A DNA stretch of 64,000 nt, from assembly GCA_002336805.1 (NCBI GenBank), contig DDEZ01000002.1, positions 434,001-498,000 of the forward strand, written 5' to 3'. The stretch comes from Bacteroidetes bacterium UBA1941. GTDB lineage: Bacteria; Bacteroidota; Bacteroidia; Chitinophagales; LD1. Every line of letters starts with the position of its first letter. Within the stretch, counting starts at the first letter, position 1. Positions 41,523-50,017 of this stretch are shown here, in pieces. The translations under genes and the position numbers were made by a program. Below the pieces are notes generated by a model that was given only the letters and a program-made list of their open reading frames with translations, had not been told where the DNA came from and did no database searches.

Positions 41523-42608
41523 ATGCCGGATAAAGATAAAGAAATATACATCAGGGGCAGGGGAGCGCAGAAGAACCCACACAACCGCTTCTTCAAAACC
41601 CAAACAGTGCAGGATCTGGAGCACCTGGCCACCGAGGAGGAGCGAGAAGAGATGCTGCTGCACAACCCCAAAACAAAGTTCATCGAGGTCTTTCCCAAGA
41701 CGCTGGTCAACAAAGTAGATAGTCCTGACCTGCGCAATATGTACAGTCTCAATCCCTATCAGGGCTGCGAGCACGGCTGTATCTACTGCTATGCGCGAAA
41801 CTCTCATGAATACTGGGACTACAGTGCAGGCGCCGAGTTTGAGCAGAATATTATGGTGAAAAAGATCGCCCCCAAACTCCTGCGCCAGTATCTCGATAAT
41901 CCGAAGTGGAAGGCTACCCCCATGCTCCTCTCGGGCAATACGGACTGCTACCAGCCCGCCGAGCGGCAGTTCAGGATCACGCGGCAGCTGCTGGAGGTAT
42001 TTTATGAGTACCGCCATCCTATAGGCATTATTACGAAGAATACACTGATCGAGCGTGATATAGACATCTTGTCAAAACTGGCAGCACTCAACCTGGTCCA
42101 CGTCGTCTTCAGCCTCACCACACTGGATGAAGACCTGAAGCGCATCATGGAGCCGCGCACAGCCTCTGCGCGCAATATTCTACGTGCCATCCGTAGTTTC
42201 TCTGAGGCCGGCATACCCGTCAGTGTCAATGCGGCACCTATGATACCTGCCATCAATGACGATGGCCTCTTTGATATTGTCAAGGCTGCATCTGAGGCTG
42301 GCGCGCGCAGCGTCCACTACATCGTGGTGCGCCTCAATGGTCAGATAGGGACGATCTTTGAGGATTGGGTCACCAAAAACTTTCCAGACAGGGCCAATAA
42401 AGTACTGAATCGTATCAAGGCCATGCACGATGGCAAACTGAACGATTCACAGTTTGGACGGCGTATGAAGGGAGAAGGAGAGTGGGCAGACCTCATGCGC
42501 AGCCAGTATGACCTGGCCATGCGCAGGTTTTTTCCGGATCGTAAACCCTTTGAGTACAACACATCTCTGTACGAGCAGCACCGCGACAAGCAATACAAAC
42601 TTTTCTGA
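41523..42608 (+). CDS. PA0069 family radical SAM protein
   Basis: The protein of 361 residues is a radical SAM enzyme with the 4Fe-4S cysteine motif CEHGCIYC (Cys-x3-Cys-x2-Cys, about 80-87). The flanks NPYQGCEHGC and LSGNTDCYQPAER are typical of the PA0069/SplB-like branch (Rv2578c-like). This branch has no firmly known substrate; it is related to spore photoproduct lyase in its N-terminal motif. It should cleave S-adenosylmethionine to make a 5'-deoxyadenosyl radical. The start at 41523 follows a one-mismatch -7 element (TATTTTTA, about 41498-41505). Confidence 0.9.
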   Translation: MPDKDKEIYIRGRGAQKNPHNRFFKTQTVQDLEHLATEEEREEMLLHNPKTKFIEVFPKTLVNKVDSPDLRNMYSLNPYQGCEHGCIYCYARNSHEYWDYSAGAEFEQNIMVKKIAPKLLRQYLDNPKWKATPMLLSGNTDCYQPAERQFRITRQLLEVFYEYRHPIGIITKNTLIERDIDILSKLAALNLVHVVFSLTTLDEDLKRIMEPRTASARNILRAIRSFSEAGIPVSVNAAPMIPAINDDGLFDIVKAASEAGARSVHYIVVRLNGQIGTIFEDWVTKNFPDRANKVLNRIKAMHDGKLNDSQFGRRMKGEGEWADLMRSQYDLAMRRFFPDRKPFEYNTSLYEQHRDKQYKLF

Positions 42609-42634
42609 TGTGTTTTCACATTTGATTAGTTGTC

Positions 42635-42642
42635 TACATTTG
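42635..42642 (+). promoter_or_regulatory. -7 promoter element of the large helical protein gene
   Basis: TACATTTG is an exact TANNTTTG match 28 bases before the ATG at 42670. Confidence 0.55.
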
Positions 42643-42669
42643 TGGTCCACCACTTAATAGGGAAAGGCC

Positions 42670-44136
42670 ATGCGCACTCAGGATCAGCTCACCCATCTTA
42701 TACATTCTCTCACGGCCAGTGAGAAGAAATACTTCAAGCAGTACATAGCGCTCTGGGGTAGCAGCAAAAAGTATGAAGCCCTCTTTGACGCCATGCAAAA
42801 GCAGCAGGAATACGATCCCGATGAGCTGAGCCGCCGCCTGCGCAAGACCAAAAAGCAGATAGCAGATGAGAAGAACTACCTGCAGGATGTCTTGCTCAAA
42901 GCCCTGCGCAACTATGACGAGTCTGCCACTGAGGAGGTACGCCTCACCAATGCCTACCTGGAGGTACAGGCCCTGCACCGTCGCGGTATGCACGCCATGG
43001 CGCTGCGCCTGATGGACAAGATATATCCTGAGCTGATGGCGCTCGAGATGCATGGATTATTTATCTCTGCCTACTTCACCCGGCTGGAGCTGATGTACAA
43101 GCTGGGCTATGCCGCTCAGCCCGGTATCGTGCCGCGCGCGGAGTTTGACGCTCATATGGAGCTGATACGTGAGATGGCAGACTACACGCAGCTATACCAT
43201 GATGTGAGCCCGCTCATTATGAATCGCTACGCACCGGAGCAGATGCAGGCAGCGCTGCAGCGGCCGCTACTGGCGCGGCCTGACGTAGAGATACCATCGC
43301 TCAAAGCCCGCGCTATATACTACAGCATACACAATGCACTGCAGACCATCGTACATGGCCTGGGAGGGCCCGGCCTGGAGTATGCCCAGCGGCTGGTCAG
43401 GCTCTATGAGGATCATGCATCACTGCGCACAGCACAGCTCTATACGCTGCCCTATGCCTACCTGCGCGTAGCGCTGAGCAGTACGTTTGATCAGTCAGAT
43501 ATTTCCCTGGCCGCACTGCGCCGGGCTATGGATATATTGGAGAAGCATCCACAGTTCTTTCACCCCCGCATACGGGTAGAGATAGAGGGCATGCTGCAGC
43601 GCCAGCGCCTCGTGATCCTGAATGGTATCAACGACTACACCGCCTGCGAGAAGGTAGGCAGCGAACTCTACGATGATAAAGTAGATGGCGAGCACTATGG
43701 CCGTGTGGTCATGATACACTACGTGTACGCCCATGCCCTCACTATGAATGGCAAAGCTACAGAAGCCAATAAAGTGATACAGGAGATCATAAACTCGTCT
43801 CATGGCCAGCGCACAGACCTGCAGCTGCATGCACGTGTCATCCAGCTGCTGCTGCAGATGGAGTTTGGGCACTATACCATCCTGCCCTCACTGATACGCT
43901 CTACACGCGGCTGGATCAAAAAGAATAAACTGGAGAGTGACGCTAATGACCACGTCCTGCGCTGGATCACAAAGGTGTCCAAAGCTCCTGCAGAAGAGCG
44001 CAAACCTCTACTCGCCGAGATGGCAGAGGATATCCGTGCAGATAAAGTAGCCGGCCTGCGCGACCACTACACCAGCACACTCAATCTCCTCTACTGGATA
44101 GAGCGCAAACTCAGCGAAAAGAAATTCAAGCTGTAA
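42670..44136 (+). CDS. Large helical protein of unknown function
   Basis: I do not recognise a family for this 488-residue protein. It is soluble-looking, highly charged and almost entirely alpha-helical, with repeated Leu/Glu/Arg-rich segments that resemble a TPR-like or ARM-like superhelix. There is no signal peptide, membrane helix or catalytic motif. The opening QLTHLIHSLTASEKKYFKQY (about 5-24) is the region most likely to be conserved. It lies 61 bases after the radical SAM gene but has its own promoter. The dispersed hairpin repeat at 44162 follows its stop and may end its transcript. Confidence 0.75.
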   Translation: MRTQDQLTHLIHSLTASEKKYFKQYIALWGSSKKYEALFDAMQKQQEYDPDELSRRLRKTKKQIADEKNYLQDVLLKALRNYDESATEEVRLTNAYLEVQALHRRGMHAMALRLMDKIYPELMALEMHGLFISAYFTRLELMYKLGYAAQPGIVPRAEFDAHMELIREMADYTQLYHDVSPLIMNRYAPEQMQAALQRPLLARPDVEIPSLKARAIYYSIHNALQTIVHGLGGPGLEYAQRLVRLYEDHASLRTAQLYTLPYAYLRVALSSTFDQSDISLAALRRAMDILEKHPQFFHPRIRVEIEGMLQRQRLVILNGINDYTACEKVGSELYDDKVDGEHYGRVVMIHYVYAHALTMNGKATEANKVIQEIINSSHGQRTDLQLHARVIQLLLQMEFGHYTILPSLIRSTRGWIKKNKLESDANDHVLRWITKVSKAPAEERKPLLAEMAEDIRADKVAGLRDHYTSTLNLLYWIERKLSEKKFKL

Positions 44137-44161
44137 TACAGAATGTACCCTGCAAGGGCTG

Positions 44162-44196
44162 TTAAAGTCTCCCCTTTAGGGGAGATTTAGAGGGGC
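44162..44196. repeat. Dispersed hairpin repeat CTCCC-TTTAGG, copy 2
   Basis: TCTCCCC (44168-44174) pairs with GGGGAGA (44179-44185) across the loop TTTA and is followed by TTTAGAGGGG. It matches the copy at 39791-39822 in sequence and design and lies just past the 3' end of a gene. Confidence 0.55.
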
Positions 44197-44263
44197 GGCT
44201 GTTATTGGCCAACCTTTATGAGAGCTCCTCTCTGTCGCGCGATTATATCGCGTGACTCATCCT

Positions 44264-44282
44264 ATTGCGTTTGCAACGCAAT
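44264..44282. other. Perfect small hairpin ATTGCGTT-TGC-AACGCAAT
   Basis: An 8-base-pair stem surrounds a 3-base loop, five bases from the desaturase stop codon. No T-run follows on either strand, so it is not a standard terminator. A second GC-rich palindromic stretch, GTCGCGCGATTATATCGCGTGAC, lies just before it (44234-44256). Confidence 0.4.
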
Positions 44283-44287
44283 ACAGA

Positions 44288-45286
44288 TCAAGCTGCCTCC
44301 GCAGTTTCTTTCTTCATCTTATGGCCTACCTTGCCCTGTCCCACACGCTCCACACGAGAGAAGAGTGAGAAGCGCGAGTCGGTGATAAACTGCCACCAGA
44401 TAGCAGCCCACGAGGTGTGGTACTTCAGGTTGTCATAGTACTCAGGTGCCATGGCGCGCAGCTTAGGCAGGTTATTCCATGGGATAGACGGGAAGTCATG
44501 GTGCTCATTGTGATAGCCCACATTCAGCGCTATGATATTGATAGGGCCATAGTAGCTGAAGGTCTCCTGACCACCTTCGAATGTGTAGTGCTCCTGTATC
44601 CACCTGCCGCCTACAGGGTGCAGGCCTATGGAGAAGAAGAAAGAACACACCAGGTACAGCAGGCCCACCCAGCCGCAGAAGTAGGTGATGGCCACGTCAA
44701 ACACGATAGCCATGCCCAGGTTGATCCATGTCCACTTGCTCCACATATTGATAGACTTCAGTCGTGCAGGGCGCGTCACCTGGAATACGGGGAAAAACAG
44801 CAGCCACAGTGCCTTGCCTATCGCCGTATTGCCTATCAGGCGTGCCTCCCAGTCATTGGCCATATCGGCATCCTGGTCATAGTCGCCCTGGTGCGCGTGA
44901 TGCTTCAGGTGAAACACCACAAAGCCCATAGACCCTGGCACAAGGTTAGGCAGGTCTGCCATCATCGCCACCCAGCGGTTAGCCGTGCGGCTCATAAAGA
45001 CCAGGTTGTGCGTCGCCTCGTGTATGATCACATACATCGTATGGTTGGCAAAGGCCCCGATACACCACGCCGCTATCGGCGCCACCCACCAGTACTCTGC
45101 CGGCAGCACACGGCCCATCACATAGGCCATACCCACCTGGAGAGAGAGGATGAAAAGCATGATCGCCGCCGTCCATGGGTTGCGGCCTATCAGGGTACGT
45201 ACCTCAGGGTGCGCACGCATGATCTCCTTGGTCCGCTGTGGGTGCGGCTGGTCTATCTGAGACTTGTGAAAATTATCTGTTTGCAT
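44288..45286 (-). CDS. Sphingolipid delta-4 desaturase-like fatty acid desaturase
   Basis: The protein of 332 residues is a membrane-bound di-iron desaturase. It has the three histidine boxes HEATH (89-93), HLKHH (126-130) and HNEHH (259-263), with four hydrophobic helices between. The C-terminal part GYHNEHHDFPSIPW and EYYDNLKYHTSW is almost the same as in eukaryotic DEGS (dihydroceramide delta-4) desaturases, as is the upstream HPVGGRWIQEHYTFEGGQET. The N-terminal HPEVRTLIGRNPW resembles the DEGS Lipid_DES segment. It probably inserts a double bond into a sphingoid base or a related chain. A longer frame starts at 45316, but the promoter lies between, so the ATG at 45286 is used. A role on ordinary acyl chains is the alternative. 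Confidence 0.9.
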   Translation of the reverse strand: MQTDNFHKSQIDQPHPQRTKEIMRAHPEVRTLIGRNPWTAAIMLFILSLQVGMAYVMGRVLPAEYWWVAPIAAWCIGAFANHTMYVIIHEATHNLVFMSRTANRWVAMMADLPNLVPGSMGFVVFHLKHHAHQGDYDQDADMANDWEARLIGNTAIGKALWLLFFPVFQVTRPARLKSINMWSKWTWINLGMAIVFDVAITYFCGWVGLLYLVCSFFFSIGLHPVGGRWIQEHYTFEGGQETFSYYGPINIIALNVGYHNEHHDFPSIPWNNLPKLRAMAPEYYDNLKYHTSWAAIWWQFITDSRFSLFSRVERVGQGKVGHKMKKETAEAA

Positions 45287-45313
45287 GAAAACTATTGCAG
45301 TTTGCTTAAGCGG

Positions 45314-45321
45314 CAAAGGTA
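45314..45321 (-). promoter_or_regulatory. -7 promoter element of the desaturase gene
   Basis: TACCTTTG on the minus strand is an exact TANNTTTG match. It overlaps the first in-frame ATG (45316) and lies 28 bases upstream of the chosen ATG at 45286. Confidence 0.6.
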
Positions 45322-45747
45322 GGCTTTATATTGATACCCCGTCTCGTGTATCGGTGAAAGGGGGGATAGTGGCGTTGGAGGAGATGTAAAGACTAAAAAG
45401 CTTCCAAGTAAAACGGTAATCTAATAAGTGTCTCAACTCGTCTTCGTTTGTAAAGCGAATGCTTGGGCTTTAGCGTCGTAAAGGCGAATATGGGAGAATT
45501 CTCGTCACAGATGTTGACTGTGAGTGGTAGGTAAGGGAGCAGCATAGTACCCTTGTGAGTTTAAAAGGGGATTGGGGAAATTAATCGTTGTCGTACCAAT
45601 ATTGTGTCCTAAAGATTTGACTCACCTTTTGTAGGCATTTTTAAAAAATAAATTTGATTTCGCACTCTTTATTGCCAAGATTTACGGTACTAATTAAAAA
45701 GCTTATGGCTCAGTTATGAGCTTATCATCTGATAAAAATTTACTCCT
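45322..45747. other. Long AT-rich gap without a recognised gene
   Basis: About 425 bases with no frame that I can support, no tRNA-like element and no obvious terminator. Composition changes here from GC-rich to AT-rich. Repeated short TTTAGCGTCG/CTTAGCGTC-like words occur here and again at 50155-50170. The junction may mark the left edge of a transferred segment. Confidence 0.4.
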
Positions 45748-46389
45748 ATGATGCTCTCTAAATTTTTCTTGGGTTACATCTACAGCCTTCAGCAATCAAA
45801 GTTGTCATTCGGTCGCCTTATTATATTTACCTATATACCATTAAGCGTACTGATAGTATACCCAGGCTTGCAATGCCGGGCTCAATCATCGGCCACCCGG
45901 TCGGAGTCGCAGGAGTACATCGATCATCAGCATGGTTTCAGATTTCAATATCCGTCTACATGGATTCAAGATGGCGCAGAAATCAGCGTAATAGACTTGT
46001 CAGGCAAAATTACTTCTGTCCAAGTCAGCTTTTCAGATTCATCCGCCTCTACCCACCTGATATTAATATATCACTTAGTGCAGGGCATGACTATTTATAA
46101 TGAATGCGCTGCGCAATTCGATCAATCGAAAGGATGGTATCAGAAAAATGCAGCCAAAATCAATGTGGCCGGTAATACTGCTCTACAAGCTAACCTGGTT
46201 GATCTTACTGATGGGCGTGGCAATAAACTTGCCCAACCCGTAAGATCCTCTATTGTTGATTTTCTGGATGAAAACAAAATTGGAGAGTTTCAGATACAAT
46301 ACAAAACTACGGCAGACAATCCTCAAAACGGATTGTTTGCAAACCTCCTTTCTACTTTCAGATTTATAGAAAAAGGGAATACCAAATAA
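45748..46389 (+). CDS. Secreted protein of unknown function
   Basis: The protein of 213 residues has an N-terminal hydrophobic segment (IIFTYIPLSVLIVYPG, about 25-40) consistent with a signal peptide or anchor. The rest includes DHQHGFRFQYPSTWIQDG (about 59-76), a pattern reminiscent of PsbP-like beta proteins, but the match is weak. There is no enzymatic motif. Two ATGs in tandem (45748, 45751) are possible starts. It is followed 28 bases later by the GH25 lysozyme gene on the same strand, so they may form one operon; it could be an immunity or helper protein of the lysozyme, which is speculation. The codon use is more AT-rich than in neighbouring genes. Confidence 0.6.
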   Translation: MMLSKFFLGYIYSLQQSKLSFGRLIIFTYIPLSVLIVYPGLQCRAQSSATRSESQEYIDHQHGFRFQYPSTWIQDGAEISVIDLSGKITSVQVSFSDSSASTHLILIYHLVQGMTIYNECAAQFDQSKGWYQKNAAKINVAGNTALQANLVDLTDGRGNKLAQPVRSSIVDFLDENKIGEFQIQYKTTADNPQNGLFANLLSTFRFIEKGNTK

Positions 46390-46417
46390 AAATTCAACAT
46401 CTCAACCTATAGCTTTT

Positions 46418-49400
46418 ATGAAAAGGAACCTATTTACTTTTGCTATCTTATTTTGTTGTTCACGTATTTTAGCCCAGACCATTCTGGGAGTGGATGTCTC
46501 TGCTCTGCAAGGCACTATAACGTGGTCTCAGGTAGCATCAGCTGGTAAAACTTTTGCATTTGTAAAAGCGACAAAAGGTACTTGCTATACTGACTCACGT
46601 TTCTCAGCAAATATAACGGGCGGGCATGCTGCAAACGTAGTCGTCGGCGCGTATGACTTTGCCCTACCCGAAGATAATACAGCTACTGCCGAGGCAAATT
46701 ACTTTTTGAATGCAATATCAGGTTACACCGGTTGTGGTTATCTCCCCCCGGTACTCGATTTAGAGGATCCTGCCGGTACTTGTATCGTAAATTCACAATC
46801 CCTTACTACTTATTTTTCCAGTAGCGCACTCACTAGTTGGGTCCAGACTTGGGTAAATACGGTGCAGGCTTCTACTGGTCGAGTGCCCATTATATATACT
46901 ACATCTAGCATTGCCAGTTATCTAGGTAGTTCACTCAATAATTGTAAACTCTGGATAGCTAATCCCGGTACATCTGCTACGACACAACCCTCAAGCATCG
47001 GCAACTGGAATACATGGGCATTCAAGCAATATGATTGGTATGGTACCGTATCTGGCATCACAGGAAACGTGGATCTCGACGTGTTCAATGGTACTACTGC
47101 AGATTTCAATACGCTGATATGCACAAGCACCACCGCCCCTGTTTGCAACAACGACAATCCATGCTCCCCCCAGTCACTCACTATAAATTCATCATGCTCT
47201 CCTGCTTCCTGCTCTACAGTCAATGCAACAGCTTCGAATATTTCGTATAGCGGAGCATCTACCTGTAGCACTCCATATCAGTCGGGTAGATATGATGACG
47301 ATGTTTGGTTCTCTATCACACCGTCCAATACCAATCCTGTTACAATAACAGTCACACCGACCTCTAATACATCCAATTTTGATGCTTCCGTTGGATTGTA
47401 CTCGGGAAACTGCTCCAGCCCTACTCAGGTGACATGCGCAGATCAGTTTGGGGTGGGTCAGGCTGAGACCATGACATTTACACCTACAGCAGGTACGACC
47501 TACCTAATCCGTGTGTTTAGCTATGGTATAGGCAGCACCTATTCCGGCAATTTTAATATCTGTGCTACCGGCGGCTGTACAGCCCCCACAGCCCCCACTT
47601 CCATCACTACTTCATCAGGTAATAACAACTATTGCGTTGGTAGCGCATATCTTACACTCTTTGCCAATGGCCAGCTAAGCAGCGGAGCGCAATGGCATTG
47701 GTATACCGGAGGCTGCGGTAGTAATTCTGCAGGTTCAGGGTCTTCTATCAATGTATCCCCGTCGAGCTCTACCACATACTATGTACGTGCCGAAAACGGT
47801 ACTTGCTATAGTAACTGTGTCAGCTTGACCGTTAATACTTATAACTCTCCCACTACTCCTACGATCACAGGAGATCAAACGATATGCTCAGGAGGTACAG
47901 CAGCATTAAGTATCTCCAATCCCTGCAGTGGCTGTACATATAGCTGGAGCGGTGGAGGCAGCGGTACGTCTTATTCACCGTCTACTGCTGGCACTTATTA
48001 TGTGACAGCTACTAATAGCTGTGGTACGGCTACCTCTACCGGCTGGACAGTCACCAATAGCAACCTGAATGTGAGTGCAAGTGCTGCGCCGGCATCAGTC
48101 TGCGCTGGCCAAACCTTTACAGTGACGGCTAATGGTAATGCAAATAACTATGTCTGGAGCGGTCAGGGACTGACCAGCAATACCGGAAATAGTGTCTCAG
48201 GAGCGCTATCGGCCTCCGGCAGCTATACCTTCACTGTGACTGGCTATACAGGAGGCTGTACTGCATCTGCTACTACTTCGGTCAACGTTTCTTTGCCTCC
48301 TAATATTTCTATCAATCCGGGTGGTCAGGTATCACTATGCTCATCAGGTAGTGGTTCATCGGTAGTGCTACAGGCAAGTGGTGCTAATAGCTACTCCTGG
48401 AGCCCTTCGACAGGTTTGAGCTCCACCAGCTCCGCTTCACCTACGGTCAGTGGACTCAGCTCGAATGTGACATATACAGTGACTGGTACCGCGGGCGGCT
48501 GTACTGCTACGAACTCAGTGACTGTCAACGTGACGCAAACCCCTGTTGTCTCAATCAGCCCAGCCTCCGCTACCATATGCAGTGGTGGCACTGGTGTGAC
48601 GCTGACTGTGAGTGGCGGAGCGGCCTCCTACAGTTGGTCACCTTCTACAGGCCTCAATTCTACCAGCTCGTCATCTGTCACTGCCAATCCATCATCTGCC
48701 ACCACATATACTGTCACAGCCTCTAATAACTCGTGCTCGGCTACCACATCGGCTACAATCACAGTTTCAAATCAGCCAACAGCGTCAATCCTGCCCGCAT
48801 TACCATCTATCGGCTGCGGCGGAGGAAGCGTGACTCTGACCGCTTCACCAAGTGGCAGCAGTTATAGCTGGTCGGGACCTTCTGGATTTACCGGCTCAGG
48901 GCCATCAGTCATAGTGTCTACGCCTGGCCAGTATAGCGTCACTATTACCAATGCGGGTGGCTGCGGTACGTCAGCCGTGGCCTTTACCACAGTCATTCAG
49001 TCTGCAGGGTTGATTGTATCTGCCGGCAGCAATAGCACTATTTCATCCGGCAGCAGCGTCACGCTGGGTGGCGCACCTACAGCATCCGGAGGCAATGGTT
49101 CGTATACATATAATTGGTCCTCGGTGCCTATAGGATTCAGCAGCATATCTGGCAATCCTCAGGTATCTCCTACTGTTACTACTATCTATACTGTGACCGC
49201 GAGTGATGGGGCAGGCTGCTCGGGGACAGCATCAGTGACTATCACGGTCGGCTCGGGCTGTGCTAATCCGCCTACTGCCAATGCAGGGCCTGACGTTACC
49301 TATAGCGCAGGAGTACAAATAGGAGGTAATCCCACCGGCTCCGGTGGGACAGGTACTCTTACATACTTATGGTCTCCATCTGCAGGATTGAATTCTGCAT

Positions 49401-50017
49401 CTATACCAAACCCTACGGTATCGAATATTGCTACAACACAAATTTATACCGTCACTGTTACAGATGCTAATGGATGCAGTGCCACTAGTTCTGTCACGGT
49501 ATCCACTGGCTCTTGCAATAATCCATTAGCTACTCCTACTTTGCAGATCAATGGTTGCGAATTATCTATTACTCCAATAGCTAACGTAGTTTATCAATGG
49601 TATTATAACGGCACTCCACAGGCAAATACAAATAGCAATTCATACACCGCGCAAGATAGTGGTCAATTTTATGTATTAGTTACTTCCCTTATTAGCTCTA
49701 ATTGCGTTGCGCAATCAGCACCGATTACGCTTAATTGCACTCAAACTTCCATATTGAATTTGGAGATAAGTGATTTGTCTGTTGTCCCAAATCCATCCAG
49801 TGGTTCATTTATGGTAAGTTTTACCAATTACGAAGAATCTGTCGTAGAGGTTAGAGTGTACGACCTTATTGGTAAATTAATATGGGAAGATATGCAGCCT
49901 TCCTTCATAGGTTTTTACAATAAACAGGTATCCCTGAGTGCAGTGGCCAAAGGCACTTATATTCTGCGGATACAGGCTGGCGATAAATCTGAAAACAGAA
50001 AAATACTTATTCAATAA
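46418..50017 (+). CDS. T9SS-exported GH25 lysozyme with Ig-like repeat array
   Basis: The protein of 1199 residues has a signal peptide (to about residue 20) and then a glycoside hydrolase family 25 muramidase domain (about 22-232). The DxDx-type sites are present: GVDVSALQG (Asp26), the catalytic PPVLDLED (Asp114, Glu116), and NVDLDVFNG (Asp219/Asp221). A PPC-like beta domain (about 270-390) and seven or more Ig/PKD/SprB-like repeats follow, rich in SWSPSTGL and YTVTGTAGGC blocks. The last 80 residues are a T9SS type A sorting signal (SVVPNPSSGSFMVSF). Export through T9SS places a peptidoglycan hydrolase outside the cell, where it would attack other bacteria rather than the own wall. GC content is lower than in housekeeping genes here. 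Confidence 0.9.
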   Translation: MKRNLFTFAILFCCSRILAQTILGVDVSALQGTITWSQVASAGKTFAFVKATKGTCYTDSRFSANITGGHAANVVVGAYDFALPEDNTATAEANYFLNAISGYTGCGYLPPVLDLEDPAGTCIVNSQSLTTYFSSSALTSWVQTWVNTVQASTGRVPIIYTTSSIASYLGSSLNNCKLWIANPGTSATTQPSSIGNWNTWAFKQYDWYGTVSGITGNVDLDVFNGTTADFNTLICTSTTAPVCNNDNPCSPQSLTINSSCSPASCSTVNATASNISYSGASTCSTPYQSGRYDDDVWFSITPSNTNPVTITVTPTSNTSNFDASVGLYSGNCSSPTQVTCADQFGVGQAETMTFTPTAGTTYLIRVFSYGIGSTYSGNFNICATGGCTAPTAPTSITTSSGNNNYCVGSAYLTLFANGQLSSGAQWHWYTGGCGSNSAGSGSSINVSPSSSTTYYVRAENGTCYSNCVSLTVNTYNSPTTPTITGDQTICSGGTAALSISNPCSGCTYSWSGGGSGTSYSPSTAGTYYVTATNSCGTATSTGWTVTNSNLNVSASAAPASVCAGQTFTVTANGNANNYVWSGQGLTSNTGNSVSGALSASGSYTFTVTGYTGGCTASATTSVNVSLPPNISINPGGQVSLCSSGSGSSVVLQASGANSYSWSPSTGLSSTSSASPTVSGLSSNVTYTVTGTAGGCTATNSVTVNVTQTPVVSISPASATICSGGTGVTLTVSGGAASYSWSPSTGLNSTSSSSVTANPSSATTYTVTASNNSCSATTSATITVSNQPTASILPALPSIGCGGGSVTLTASPSGSSYSWSGPSGFTGSGPSVIVSTPGQYSVTITNAGGCGTSAVAFTTVIQSAGLIVSAGSNSTISSGSSVTLGGAPTASGGNGSYTYNWSSVPIGFSSISGNPQVSPTVTTIYTVTASDGAGCSGTASVTITVGSGCANPPTANAGPDVTYSAGVQIGGNPTGSGGTGTLTYLWSPSAGLNSASIPNPTVSNIATTQIYTVTVTDANGCSATSSVTVSTGSCNNPLATPTLQINGCELSITPIANVVYQWYYNGTPQANTNSNSYTAQDSGQFYVLVTSLISSNCVAQSAPITLNCTQTSILNLEISDLSVVPNPSSGSFMVSFTNYEESVVEVRVYDLIGKLIWEDMQPSFIGFYNKQVSLSAVAKGTYILRIQAGDKSENRKILIQ

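Noticed and set aside
44417..45322. A 301-codon open frame on the + strand
   Set aside because: It is antisense to the desaturase gene, is His/Arg-rich without any domain, and overlaps the desaturase promoter.
46418..50017. Repeated blocks in the GH25 gene as a CRISPR or tandem-repeat locus
   Set aside because: The repeats are protein-level Ig/SprB domains in one uninterrupted frame with varied DNA sequence.
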